Notes under the pieces: generated by a model | What the model was told of the DNA's origin: nothing | The model's database searches: none | Seen by the model: only the letters and a program-made list of their open reading frames with translations | In this document: positions 26,150-34,420 of the stretch, one piece after another | Position numbering within the stretch: the first letter of the stretch is position 1 | How the letters are laid out: each line of letters starts with the position of its first letter | Source of the DNA: Gammaproteobacteria bacterium | Lineage (GTDB): Bacteria; Pseudomonadota; Gammaproteobacteria; UBA4575 | NCBI GenBank assembly: GCA_022824965.1 | Contig: JAJDYY010000002.1 | Location: 62,001-126,000, forward strand | Reading direction: 5' to 3' | Length of the DNA: 64,000 bases | Translations under genes and position numbers: made by a program

Positions 26150-27532
26150 TTACTCTACCCGTTGAGACAGCATTGTGCCTTTTGAGTTCGGCTTTTGTCC
26201 ATACAGTGAATAGGCACCGAATCGCATCTGATGCGGTCGGCCCAGATTCTCTGCATAGAAATCAATCGCGAACTTTTGCACAAGCTCTTTACCGTTCCAC
26301 TCGAACAACTTGAAGAATTGCTCGTCCTGGTCACCGGTCTTGTCCCAGTTCCCCAGCAGGGATGACGTGAAGTACATGCGCTTTCCATCCCAGCTTTGCG
26401 AAGTCATGTTCACTTGTGAACCGATCACATGCTCGTAGGTCTGCTTGGGATTGAACGGATCAGAGATGTCAAAGTGTCTGGTTTTGCCATCCATGAAGGT
26501 TTGTACCCAAAGACCCTTGTCATCTGCAGTGATGGAAATGTCCACTGGCAACGGTACCTGAGAAGGATCACCGATAGCGCCAACAGATTGGGCATGCCAC
26601 TCACCGGCATCGTCTTCGTGAATCAGCCAGATCTGCGAAGTCAGTGCGGTTGTGGTGAAGCAGTAGTTATTCTGGGAACCCCATGCACAGCGGATTTCCA
26701 AAGGTGAACCCGGGACTTCAAACACTTTCTTGGGCTTGCGGGTATGCAGGTCCCAGACAACCACGGTGTTGCCGAATCGCTTCATGGCCTCTGCGTCTCC
26801 AAGCATTTTGCCGAAGTCCATCATGTAGTTGGACCAGCCTGTGAAAGAGGAGGTAACCATGACGTTACGGCGTGGCAATACGCGGACATCATAACCGTAT
26901 CCGTCTGCGATATTCCCGACTTTTACAGCACCACGCATGTCTTCATCCGTCGGCATCCAGTGCGCCGCTACAAACTCACCTTCGTTGGTGAACTCTGCAA
27001 GGCCTGTTCTGCCGCCATGATCCTTGTTGTTGGACAGTGCGCTGACCATGATTCTGCCCGGAAGAGCGTACATGGTGTGCGGACCAACCATACCACCGGT
27101 TTTCTCTACAAAATCGGTGATCACTTTATGCAGGGAAGGCTTGCTTGGATTGGAATGGACATCAAAGATAAAGATCTTGTTGGTGTCCAAGCCACCTGCA
27201 AACAGATAACGGCGGTCATCTGTTAAACCGGAATGATGTGCCTCATTACGACCACCTACAGAAAGTACATTGACGACTTTCCCGTAGTGTGGAGACTCTG
27301 GGTTCACCGAGACGGTGACCAGCTTGTCTTGACCATCACCAACACCTTCCTTACCTAGCGTCCAGATATACACATAATCTTCCTGACCAACAATCTTGGC
27401 CATATAGGGAGACATACAAGTCTCATCCGCAATGGCAGCAGACTGAAAGCCAACTACAGATGCCAGCAGGACACACAGGGAAGCGAGGCTGCCTTGTATC
27501 CACCTAGCGTGTAACTTTGACATTTTTTTCAT
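26150..27532 (-). CDS. mtoX: Methanethiol oxidase (SBP56 family)
   Basis: MtoX oxidises methanethiol to formaldehyde, H2S and H2O2 in the periplasm. The 460-residue protein belongs to the SBP56 selenium-binding-protein family. It opens with a signal peptide ending AIADE, followed by the family start TCMSPYMAKI. It keeps the histidine-rich beta-propeller motifs GGRNEAHHSGLTDDRRYLFAGG, VGPHTMYALPGR, GKTRHFDISDPF and GRPHQMRFG expected for copper binding. The mtoX-sco-mauG order equals that of the characterised Hyphomicrobium operon. Its product feeds the H4MPT genes in this window. The enzyme family is clear; that the substrate is methanethiol is inferred from the export signal and operon. Confidence 0.9.
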   Translation of the reverse strand: MKKMSKLHARWIQGSLASLCVLLASVVGFQSAAIADETCMSPYMAKIVGQEDYVYIWTLGKEGVGDGQDKLVTVSVNPESPHYGKVVNVLSVGGRNEAHHSGLTDDRRYLFAGGLDTNKIFIFDVHSNPSKPSLHKVITDFVEKTGGMVGPHTMYALPGRIMVSALSNNKDHGGRTGLAEFTNEGEFVAAHWMPTDEDMRGAVKVGNIADGYGYDVRVLPRRNVMVTSSFTGWSNYMMDFGKMLGDAEAMKRFGNTVVVWDLHTRKPKKVFEVPGSPLEIRCAWGSQNNYCFTTTALTSQIWLIHEDDAGEWHAQSVGAIGDPSQVPLPVDISITADDKGLWVQTFMDGKTRHFDISDPFNPKQTYEHVIGSQVNMTSQSWDGKRMYFTSSLLGNWDKTGDQDEQFFKLFEWNGKELVQKFAIDFYAENLGRPHQMRFGAYSLYGQKPNSKGTMLSQRVE

Positions 27533-27575
27533 ATCTACAGGACTCCGTATCGTTTTTATTGATTGGAACTTGAAC

Positions 27576-27603
27576 CTATTACATTCTTCTTTGAAGTGTT
27601 CAA
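27576..27603 (-). promoter_or_regulatory. Possible sigma-70 promoter of mtoX
   Basis: On the minus strand TTGAAC and TAATAG lie 16 bases apart, about 45 bases before the mtoX start. The match is only moderate (the -10 is poor), so it is a candidate rather than a clear promoter. Confidence 0.3.
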
Positions 27604-27812
27604 TTTAAAATTATGCCACATCTGATAGCCTATTCAAAGCTGTATCCTGCCGGGTGCTTCGGCTCTCCAACCTACTAAATACAGGGTCCGCCAGTGCATA
27701 CATGGGGGAATGAGCCCGCCAGTGGAATTCATCTCCCCGTTGTCTGGCAATTGCCGGACACCCCATCAAACGGCTGGCGAGCACAACTCCTTCGAATGCC
27801 TGGGTAAGGCCA
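27604..27812. other. Intergenic region upstream of mtoX
   Basis: Between the mtoX promoter candidate and the pterin dehydratase gene. It holds small GC-rich dyads such as CTGGCAATTGCCGG (near 27739), but no coding frame I accept. Regulator sites for mtoX could lie here. Confidence 0.4.
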
Positions 27813-28199
27813 TTATTTGTATTGGATATAGGCGAAACGCGGGTCACTGGGCGTGCCCTCGAGATCACCATCCTCCTGGCCAGGCTGCCACATCAGCACA
27901 TTTTCGATTTTTGCAGCCAACTCGAAGTCCTTGTTCGTGACCCCCTTGGCCGCATGATTCATCAGCTTGCAGACGACGAAGGCATACGACACGGTAAGGT
28001 CCGGGTGATGAAACGCGGCTTCAGCCAGATGACCAATGGTGTTCACGACCATGAGCGTGGCTTTCCAGCCGTGCGTCCGGTACTTTCTGCGGATCCAGCC
28101 GTTCTCGTAATACCAGGTGGGCAGCTCTTCGGATAGCCGCTCCTTGATTTGCTCCTCCGTGTAGGTTTGTTCAGATTTGATATCGCGCCACTTGGACAT
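27813..28199 (-). CDS. Pterin-4a-carbinolamine dehydratase family protein
   Basis: A 128-residue protein of the PCD/DCoH family. The active-site region reads AAFHHPDLTVSYAFVVCKLMNHAAKGVTNKDFELAAKIE, with the paired histidines and the later NHAAKGVT. Its N-terminus (MSKWRDI) at 28199 is preferred over an upstream start. It dehydrates 4a-hydroxypterins in other organisms. A pcd gene is also found in the H4MPT cluster of Methylorubrum, so a role in H4MPT synthesis or upkeep is likely here. It stands upstream of mtoX on the same strand. Confidence 0.85.
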   Translation of the reverse strand: MSKWRDIKSEQTYTEEQIKERLSEELPTWYYENGWIRRKYRTHGWKATLMVVNTIGHLAEAAFHHPDLTVSYAFVVCKLMNHAAKGVTNKDFELAAKIENVLMWQPGQEDGDLEGTPSDPRFAYIQYK

Positions 28200-28279
28200 A
28201 TGATTCCTACTCCGCAAAAACTTTCCGGTAACTCAACACCATTCTACCAATCCCCTCGGACCCACCACAATACGGTTTT

Positions 28280-29152
28280 TCAGGAGCTTGACAATCCCGC
28301 GGCTTTGGCAACATTTTGCATCAACATGGCTACCGTCATGGGACCGACACCGCCTGGTACCGGAGTAATTCTCGATGCGACCTTTCTGACCTCTTCAAAA
28401 TCGACGTCGCCCACAAGACAGACCTTGCCCTGCTCTTCGATCCGGTTGATTCCGACATCAATGACCACGGCTCCTGGCTTGACCATATCCGCCGTGATAA
28501 AACGGGAACGCCCGATGGCCGCAATCAGGATATCCGCCTGCAGGGTATGGGCCTTGATATTGCTTGTCCTTGAGTGGCAAAGCGTGACGGTTGCATTGGC
28601 TGTGTCGGTTTTCTGGACCAGCAGGTTCGTCAGCGGTTTGCCAACGATGTTGCTGCGCCCGACAATCACTACGTGCTTTCCGCTCGTCTCGATCCCGCTT
28701 TTTAAGATCATCTGTGACACCCCGAATGGGGTGCAGGGAATGAACGTGTCGAGCCCGGTGATCAGCCTGCCGGCATTGTAGGGATGAAAACCGTCTACAT
28801 CCTTTTGTGGCGAAATTGCTGAAATGATGTTGTATTCGTTGACATGGGAAGGGAGCGGCAGCTGCACCAGGATGCCATGCACGCCGGAGTCACAATTCAG
28901 CCGTTCAATCAATTCCGTCAACCCGGACTCAGCCACATCCTTCGCAAGGTGGTGCTGGATTGAACGTATGCCAACTTCCTGACTTGCCTTTCGCTTTGCA
29001 GCGACATAGGTACGAGAGGCTGGATCATCCCCGACCAAAATAACGGCCAGACACGGACGTACGCCCTTTTGCTTGAGCACACTGACCTGTGCAGCAACTT
29101 CTTCCCTGATCCGGGCTGCAATCAGTTTCCCATCAATTAATGATGCAGCCAT
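28280..29152 (-). CDS. folD: Methylene-THF dehydrogenase/methenyl-THF cyclohydrolase
   Basis: Bifunctional folate enzyme, 290 residues. Motifs are YVAAKRKASQEVGI (active lysine), GILVQLPLPSHV, PQKDVDGFHPYNAGRL, VVIVGRSNIVGKPL (NADP binding) and PGGVGPMTVAMLM. It runs parallel to the H4MPT route and makes folate-bound C1 units for biosynthesis. It is divergent from nothing nearby; the pterin dehydratase follows on the same strand after about 80 bases. Confidence 0.97.
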   Translation of the reverse strand: MAASLIDGKLIAARIREEVAAQVSVLKQKGVRPCLAVILVGDDPASRTYVAAKRKASQEVGIRSIQHHLAKDVAESGLTELIERLNCDSGVHGILVQLPLPSHVNEYNIISAISPQKDVDGFHPYNAGRLITGLDTFIPCTPFGVSQMILKSGIETSGKHVVIVGRSNIVGKPLTNLLVQKTDTANATVTLCHSRTSNIKAHTLQADILIAAIGRSRFITADMVKPGAVVIDVGINRIEEQGKVCLVGDVDFEEVRKVASRITPVPGGVGPMTVAMLMQNVAKAAGLSSS

Positions 29153-29511
29153 AGGTATTCAACCAAAATCATGCGGCGCCCAAAAAAACCCCCGTGAGCC
29201 TGCAGGCATTTTATCAGTAAAATTCTTGTCGGGTTCCTGATACCTGGCAAACTGCCGGGTTGTTTCTGCATAGAACAGGCTTTCTGGTTGCAGCTTCGCT
29301 TTTTCGGAAATTCAAGCCATCGCCTGCGAGCATTTCAGCGCATGCCTGAAATTCCCTATGTCAACATCGGCTGCATGATCCCCGGGGCCGGGATGTTGTC
29401 CACCATGATGCAACTGACAGTGGACACTGGGGGAGACTCATGTCATGGATTCCGGCAAACCCAAGTCAGCCGGAATCCATAGATGATATCTCGGCAATCA
29501 GCATCAGCGGC
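29153..29511. other. Intergenic region between folD and the Cys/Gly repeat gene
   Basis: About 360 bases without an accepted gene. It includes the folD leader and the palindrome at 29445-29480. No tRNA, riboswitch or insertion sequence was recognised. Confidence 0.4.
29445..29480. repeat. Perfect 12-bp inverted repeat downstream of the Cys/Gly repeat gene
   Basis: ATGGATTCCGGC, a 12-base loop, then GCCGGAATCCAT. It lies 32 bases after the stop of the minus-strand gene at 29512. The type (GATTCCGGC/GCCGGAATC) resembles dispersed palindromes found in many proteobacteria. It may act as terminator or mRNA 3'-end; no T run follows. Confidence 0.6.
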
Positions 29512-29832
29512 CTAGCTGCCCCCACATTTGCCTTCGCCGCATTTTCCCTCTTCGGTCTTGCCTTCTCCGGAGGCATCTGCATCAGCTTCTTCACCTCCGC
29601 ATTTTCCTTCACCGCACTTGCCTTCGCCGCATTTTCCCTCTTCGGTCTTTTCTTCTTCAGCAGCGCCCTCTTCGGCTCCACCCTGGCTATCAGCCACCAT
29701 GTACCCGGAAGACAGTTCCGTCATTTGGAACGGATTTTCATCCGCATGTGCCGTGGATATCGCGAATGCGCCTGTGGCCAGGGCTGCACTTACTGCTACG
29801 ACCAGCGGTTTCAATTCGGATCTGGTTTTCAT
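29512..29832 (-). CDS. Exported Cys/Gly-repeat peptide, HvfA-like (putative metallophore RiPP precursor)
   Basis: A 106-residue protein. It starts with a signal peptide (KPLVVAVSAALATGAFAISTAHA), then DENPFQMTELSSGYMVADS, a Glu/Ala-rich spacer and two blocks of EEGKCGEGKCG repeats with five cysteines in all. The DNA repeats too. This layout matches the HvfA/bufferin-like low-complexity family, whose EGKCG cysteines are modified by MNIO (DUF692) enzymes to make copper-binding peptides. ATG 29832 has an AGGAGA site 7 bases before it. No DUF692 or partner gene is adjacent. The family call is by pattern; copper binding is inferred. Confidence 0.72.
   Translation of the reverse strand: MKTRSELKPLVVAVSAALATGAFAISTAHADENPFQMTELSSGYMVADSQGGAEEGAAEEEKTEEGKCGEGKCGEGKCGGEEADADASGEGKTEEGKCGEGKCGGS
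29540..29660. repeat. Imperfect tandem DNA repeats coding for the EGKCG units
   Basis: The segment CCTTCGCCGCATTTTCCCTC occurs twice (about 29529 and 29621), joined by shorter CCGCATTTTCC/CCGCACTTGCC units. This internal duplication gives the EEGKCGEGKCG blocks of the encoded peptide and would let the repeat number change by slippage or recombination. Confidence 0.7.
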
Positions 29833-30170
29833 GAGATTCTCCTGTAGTTTGTGTGTCTGACTGCTCTTCAAGACAGGCTGTCTTAAAGAGACGCTCTGTG
29901 CCATCCATTATCCCTGGCCCAAGAAGCTAGCATATTGAATCCGGCCGGACCAACCGTGATACTATCCGCACGATTGCAACGCCAGCAAGCTGTTAGGGCA
30001 GTGCGGGTCCTGACCCGCTTTCGATATATCCAGCTGACGACTGTTTCAGATTGTTACACCTGCAACGTCATGCACGTTTGGACTGCTTTACACCGGGAAA
30101 GTTCTTCGAAAGCTGAAACGCAGGGCACAGGATACGATCACCTAGTTCTCGGAAAAAGAATGAACACCTT
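29833..30170. other. Divergent intergenic region
   Basis: About 340 bases between the minus-strand Cys/Gly peptide gene and the plus-strand membrane protein gene. It must hold both promoters, but I see no clear consensus site, RNA gene or operator. Confidence 0.4.
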
Positions 30171-30686
30171 ATGACTGTCAAGGGCATTATCGCGGCGATA
30201 TGGAGCGTGCTCGGGCTGCTTTCGCTGCTGGGCTATGCCATCTGGAGGTTATCCCTGTACACCTATGAATCCCTGCAGATGCCGCTGAGCTGGATCCACT
30301 GGATGGTGTTCATCGGTTTCATGCTCTTCATGGCACACAGTGAAGGCTACAAGGGATTCCAGAAAAGTTTCTCGCCCCGCTATGCGGCCCGCACGAAATA
30401 CCTGTCAACCCACAGCACCTGGACCCAGTGCATCCTGGCCCCTTTCTTCAGCATGGGTTTTTTTCATGCACCGAGAAGACGGGTGCTGACCACCGTTGCA
30501 CTGACCGTCATGATTGTGCTCTTCATCCTGACGTTCCGCTACGTCCCGCAACCATGGAAAGGTCTGCTGGATGCAGGGGTCGTCATCGGGCTCATATGGG
30601 GTGCCGTCTCCACGATCCTGTTCTGCATCAAGGCATTTTCAGATGCGCAACACCCGTGGGATGCAGAGATCGAAACCCCGTACTGA
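30171..30686 (+). CDS. Small integral membrane protein, function unknown
   Basis: A 171-residue protein with about four membrane segments: IIAAIWSVLGLLSLLGYAIW, WIHWMVFIGFMLFMAHSEGY, VLTTVALTVMIVLFILTF and GVVIGLIWGAVSTILFC. The middle loop holds EGYKGFQKSFSPRYAARTKYL, a conserved-looking basic stretch. No known family was recognised. It stands alone on the plus strand, convergent with folP. Confidence 0.65.
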   Translation: MTVKGIIAAIWSVLGLLSLLGYAIWRLSLYTYESLQMPLSWIHWMVFIGFMLFMAHSEGYKGFQKSFSPRYAARTKYLSTHSTWTQCILAPFFSMGFFHAPRRRVLTTVALTVMIVLFILTFRYVPQPWKGLLDAGVVIGLIWGAVSTILFCIKAFSDAQHPWDAEIETPY

Positions 30687-30711
30687 TCCAAAGACCCTCT
30701 GGAAACAGGCG

Positions 30712-31560
30712 CTAGCTTCCTGTGGTGGCAACTGCTGGACTTCCGCGGGTGGAAATCGCCCAGGCCACGTCGATGGCCTGGCGATTTTGCCAAACGTCGT
30801 GGACGCGGAAAATCCTGACCCCTGCCAGAACGCCCAGTGCCGAGGTCGCGCAGGTCGCCGGCATCCTGGCCTGCGGGTCTTCCTGTTTCGAGATTTCACC
30901 GATGAAGCGTTTGCGGCTGGTGCCCAGCAACACTGGGTAACCCAGTCCTGTCAGTTTCTCCAGATCTCTCAATAGCTCCAGGTTGTGTTGCGTTCTTTTC
31001 CCAAAGCCGATACCCGGGTCAAGAATGATGTTTTCCTGCCTGACCCCCATCGTTTTCGCTTGCTCGGCCTGCTCCAGCAGGAAATCGGAAACTTCCTGTG
31101 TGACGTTCTGATACCGGGGATTCTCCTGCATGGTGGCAGGCTCTCCGAGCATATGCATCAGGCAAATCGGCACGTCTGCGCTCGCCGCGAGTCCCAGCAA
31201 GTCCGGGTCATCCCGGCCTGCGCTCACATCGTTCAGCATGGTGGCGCCGCTATCCAGTGCCGCCCTGGCGACTTCGGACAGGGTCGTGTCGATACTGATG
31301 TGAACGGCTTCAGGCAACTCTGCACGAAGCCCGGCGATCACATCGATCACCCTGCGCTTTTGCTCGGCTGCATCCACGCGCTTTGAGCCCGGCCGCGTGG
31401 ACTCCCCGCCCACATCGATAATATCAGCCCCCTGCGCGACCATCTCGACTCCGCACGCAATCGCTTCCCGGGAAGACGGGTACGCCCCGCCGTCTGAAAA
31501 ACTGTCCGGGGTCACATTGAGGATGCCCATCAGGAGCGGTTTGGAATAATCGAGCGGCAT
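30712..31560 (-). CDS. folP: Dihydropteroate synthase
   Basis: Joins p-aminobenzoate to dihydropterin diphosphate in folate synthesis. The 282-residue protein has LMGILNVTPDSFSDGG at the N-terminus, GESTRPGSKRV, ISIDTTLSEVARAAL and LDPGIGFGKRTQHNLELL. The start at 31560 (MPLDYSKPL) fits the family better than 31593. The usual partner glmM is absent; it follows a lactamase-fold gene by 35 bases on the lepA strand. It would compete with MptG for p-aminobenzoate. Confidence 0.95.
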   Translation of the reverse strand: MPLDYSKPLLMGILNVTPDSFSDGGAYPSSREAIACGVEMVAQGADIIDVGGESTRPGSKRVDAAEQKRRVIDVIAGLRAELPEAVHISIDTTLSEVARAALDSGATMLNDVSAGRDDPDLLGLAASADVPICLMHMLGEPATMQENPRYQNVTQEVSDFLLEQAEQAKTMGVRQENIILDPGIGFGKRTQHNLELLRDLEKLTGLGYPVLLGTSRKRFIGEISKQEDPQARMPATCATSALGVLAGVRIFRVHDVWQNRQAIDVAWAISTRGSPAVATTGS

Positions 31561-31595
31561 GGATATGTCCTTAGAGCATGAGGGTCCGTACAAGC

Positions 31596-32540
31596 CTAAC
31601 GAGGCGTGGACTCATCAGACCACAGCACTTTGACCTCGCTCCCGATTTCAAATTGCATCAGGTCTTCTCCCATGTATACCTCGCCCTCATAGGTTTCGCG
31701 CAAGCCGCGCATGACCTCATCCCGGCCCAGGCCAGCCAGGATCACGTGCGTCAGCACGGTCACTTTCGCCCGGGTTTCATGCAGGACACGCGTCATTTGC
31801 CCGGGGTTGGTGTGATAGGCCTCGACTCTTCGCAAACGGGGATTTCTCGCAAGCAGGTCCGGGTGCGCCGCAAAAAACTCGTGGATCAACACATCCACCC
31901 CGCGCGCCTGGGTCACCAGGGTTTCCGAGTAGGTGGTATCCCCGGAAATCACCACGGAACGGTCGCCGAAATCGATCCGGTACCCGTAGGCAGGCTCCAC
32001 CGCCCCGTGATCCACCAGGAACGCAGTGACCTTGACCCGTTCCTGTGAGTACACCACGCCCGGCTCGATTTCACGGGCCAGTAGCCGGACGGAGTTCTTG
32101 GCCAGGCCGGAGTACTGGTTGCGAACGGAAATGTCGTAGCGGAAGGCCTGCTCCAGTGACGTGGCCAGGTTCGAGGTGCCGGCTGGCCCATGTACGGTGA
32201 GCGGCTTCGGGCGCTGGTACACCCAGCCCGTGATCCACAGGTCATCCAAGCCAAAGATGTGATCCGAATGCAGGTGCGTCAGGAATACCGTATCGATATC
32301 CGAAATCGGCATCCCGGTCTGCGCCAGCCGCTGCACGATGCTGCGCCCTGCATCGAACAGCAGTTTCTTGCCGCCCGCTTCGACCAGAACTGCCGGACCT
32401 GCCCGGTCTGCATCAACGCGCGGGCTGCCGGTGCCGAGCAGGGTCACCCGCATGAACTCCGCCTGGGCTGCGAGTGGTGCCGCCAGCAGCGCAGTACAAA
32501 AAAGCAGGCCGGAAAACACCCTGGACACGGACATCCCCAT
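31596..32540 (-). CDS. Exported metallo-beta-lactamase-fold hydrolase
   Basis: About 314 residues. A signal peptide (FSGLLFCTALLAAPLAAQA) is followed by an RNase Z/arylsulfatase-like lactamase fold: VTLLGTGSPRVDADRAGP, the metal motif THLHSDHIFGL, VISGDTTYSETL and LTHVILAG. Such periplasmic members hydrolyse small esters or are of unknown use. The start codon directly follows the lepA stop, so the gene is translationally linked to lepA. In most gammaproteobacteria lepB (signal peptidase) holds this position. Confidence 0.82.
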   Translation of the reverse strand: MGMSVSRVFSGLLFCTALLAAPLAAQAEFMRVTLLGTGSPRVDADRAGPAVLVEAGGKKLLFDAGRSIVQRLAQTGMPISDIDTVFLTHLHSDHIFGLDDLWITGWVYQRPKPLTVHGPAGTSNLATSLEQAFRYDISVRNQYSGLAKNSVRLLAREIEPGVVYSQERVKVTAFLVDHGAVEPAYGYRIDFGDRSVVISGDTTYSETLVTQARGVDVLIHEFFAAHPDLLARNPRLRRVEAYHTNPGQMTRVLHETRAKVTVLTHVILAGLGRDEVMRGLRETYEGEVYMGEDLMQFEIGSEVKVLWSDESTPR

Positions 32541-32541
32541 G

Positions 32542-34332
32542 CTATTTTTCCAGATGCAGTGCAGCCAGGAAGGCTTCCTGGGGAATTTCAACCTTGCCGA
32601 TCTGCTTCATGCGTTTCTTTCCCGCCTTTTGTTTTTCCAGCAGCTTCTTCTTGCGCGTGACGTCGCCACCATAACACTTTGCGGTCACATTTTTTCGCAG
32701 CGCCTTGGCCGTCGTCCTGGCTATGATCTTCGAACCGATTGCGGCCTGTATGGCGACATCGTACATTTGTCTCGGAATGATCTCCCTCATCTTTTCAGCG
32801 AGTTCCCTGCCATAGGTTTCTGCCTGGTTCCTGTGCACGACGGCAGACAACGCATCCACCCGCTCACCATTGATCAGGATATCGAGCTTGGCCAGGGGTG
32901 CCGCCGCAAAATGAGACGACTCATAATCAAAGGAGGCGTAACCGCGGCTGACCGATTTCAGCTTGTCGAAAAAATCCAGCGCCACTTCGCTGAGCGGCAA
33001 TTCAAACACCAAAGAGACCTGATTGCCATGATAGTGCAGACTTTTCTGGGTGCCCCGCCTTTCCATGCACAGGGTGATCACATTGCCGACATACTTGTGC
33101 GGCACCAGGATGGATGCCTGGATCACCGGTTCCCGGACTTCCCGAATCTCGTTGGCCGCCGGCAACGCGGAGGGGTTATGGATATAGCGGGTTTCACCAT
33201 CCGTCGTATGGACTTCATACACGACCGTAGGGGCCGTGGTTATCAGGTCCAGTGAGTATTCGCGCTCCAGGCGCTCCTGGACAATTTCCATATGCAGCAT
33301 GCCGAGAAAACCGCATCGAAAGCCGAAGCCCAGGGCATCCGATGTTTCCGGTTCATAGGTGAACGCCGAGTCGTTTAGACGAAGTTTCTCAAGGGCCGAA
33401 CGAAACGGTTCGTAGTCGTTGGAATTGATCGGAAAGACGCCCGCAAAGACATTGGGCTGGACTTCCTTGAACCCCTCAAGGGGACGGTCCGCAGGATTTG
33501 AGGAAGAGGTGAAGGTGTCCCCTATCTTTGCTGCGGAAACATCCTTGATCCCGCAGACCACGAAACCCACCTGTCCCGACTCCAAGCCCTCCGTGTTGGT
33601 GCGTTTGGGTGTGAATATTCCCAGTTTCTCGACCTGGTAGCGCTGACCCGATGACATGGCCGTGATTTTCTGTCTCGGCTTGATGGTGCCCTGCATCACG
33701 CGCACCAGCGAGATCACACCCACGTAACTGTCAAACCACGAGTCGATGACCAGCGCTTTCAGCGGTCCAGATTCCATCCCCGTGGGAGCTGGAAACCGGT
33801 GCACGATGGCCTCAAGTACCTCTTCCACCCCCTGCCCGGTTTTGGCACTTACCAGCAGCGGTTGCGATGCATCAATGCCGATCACGTCCTCGATCTCGGA
33901 CACTACGCGGTCAGGGTCCGCTGATGGCAGGTCGATCTTGTTCAATACAGGGATGATCTCCAGACCAAGGGCCATCGCGGTGTGGCAATTGGCAACACTC
34001 TGGGCCTCCACGCCCTGGCAGGCATCCACGATCAGCAGTGCGCCTTCACAGGCCGCCAGGGAACGCGACACCTCGTAGGAGAAATCGACGTGCCCGGGAG
34101 TATCGATGAAATTCAGTTCGTATTTCTGGCCGTCACCGGCCTGGTATTGCAAGGACACGCTCTGCGCCTTGATCGTGATGCCCCGCTCACGTTCAAGATC
34201 CATGGAGTCCAGTACCTGTTCGCTCATCTCTCGCTCGGACAGGCCCCCGCAGTGCTGGATGAAGCGGTCCGCTAACGTGGATTTGCCATGGTCAATGTGT
34301 GCAATGATTGAAAAGTTGCGAATTCGCTCCAT
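32542..34332 (-). CDS. lepA: Elongation factor 4 (LepA GTPase)
   Basis: A ribosome back-translocase GTPase of 596 residues. GTPase motifs are [31 protein letters not shown] and [13 protein letters not shown]. The C-terminal part has the LepA-specific ending [24 protein letters not shown] 34332 ([12 protein letters not shown]) is the family start. It follows mucD by 88 bases, as usual in gammaproteobacterial rpoE loci. Confidence 0.98.
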   Translation of the reverse strand: MERIRNFSIIAHIDHGKSTLADRFIQHCGGLSEREMSEQVLDSMDLERERGITIKAQSVSLQYQAGDGQKYELNFIDTPGHVDFSYEVSRSLAACEGALLIVDACQGVEAQSVANCHTAMALGLEIIPVLNKIDLPSADPDRVVSEIEDVIGIDASQPLLVSAKTGQGVEEVLEAIVHRFPAPTGMESGPLKALVIDSWFDSYVGVISLVRVMQGTIKPRQKITAMSSGQRYQVEKLGIFTPKRTNTEGLESGQVGFVVCGIKDVSAAKIGDTFTSSSNPADRPLEGFKEVQPNVFAGVFPINSNDYEPFRSALEKLRLNDSAFTYEPETSDALGFGFRCGFLGMLHMEIVQERLEREYSLDLITTAPTVVYEVHTTDGETRYIHNPSALPAANEIREVREPVIQASILVPHKYVGNVITLCMERRGTQKSLHYHGNQVSLVFELPLSEVALDFFDKLKSVSRGYASFDYESSHFAAAPLAKLDILINGERVDALSAVVHRNQAETYGRELAEKMREIIPRQMYDVAIQAAIGSKIIARTTAKALRKNVTAKCYGGDVTRKKKLLEKQKAGKKRMKQIGKVEIPQEAFLAALHLEK

Positions 34333-34420
34333 GTCATGAACCACCTGGACACGCAGGCACCTTCTTGCACCTGTACTCGTGAGTCACCGGGTCGGTGCAT
34401 GATACCTCATCGGCACCCTG

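Noticed and set aside
27611..27871. An 86-aa minus-strand frame between mtoX and the pterin dehydratase
   Set aside because: It overlaps the end of the dehydratase gene, has no ribosome site and no family likeness.
29528..29860. Plus-strand serine/proline-rich frame opposite the Cys/Gly peptide gene
   Set aside because: It is the mirror of the repeat gene; the minus strand has a signal peptide and ribosome site.
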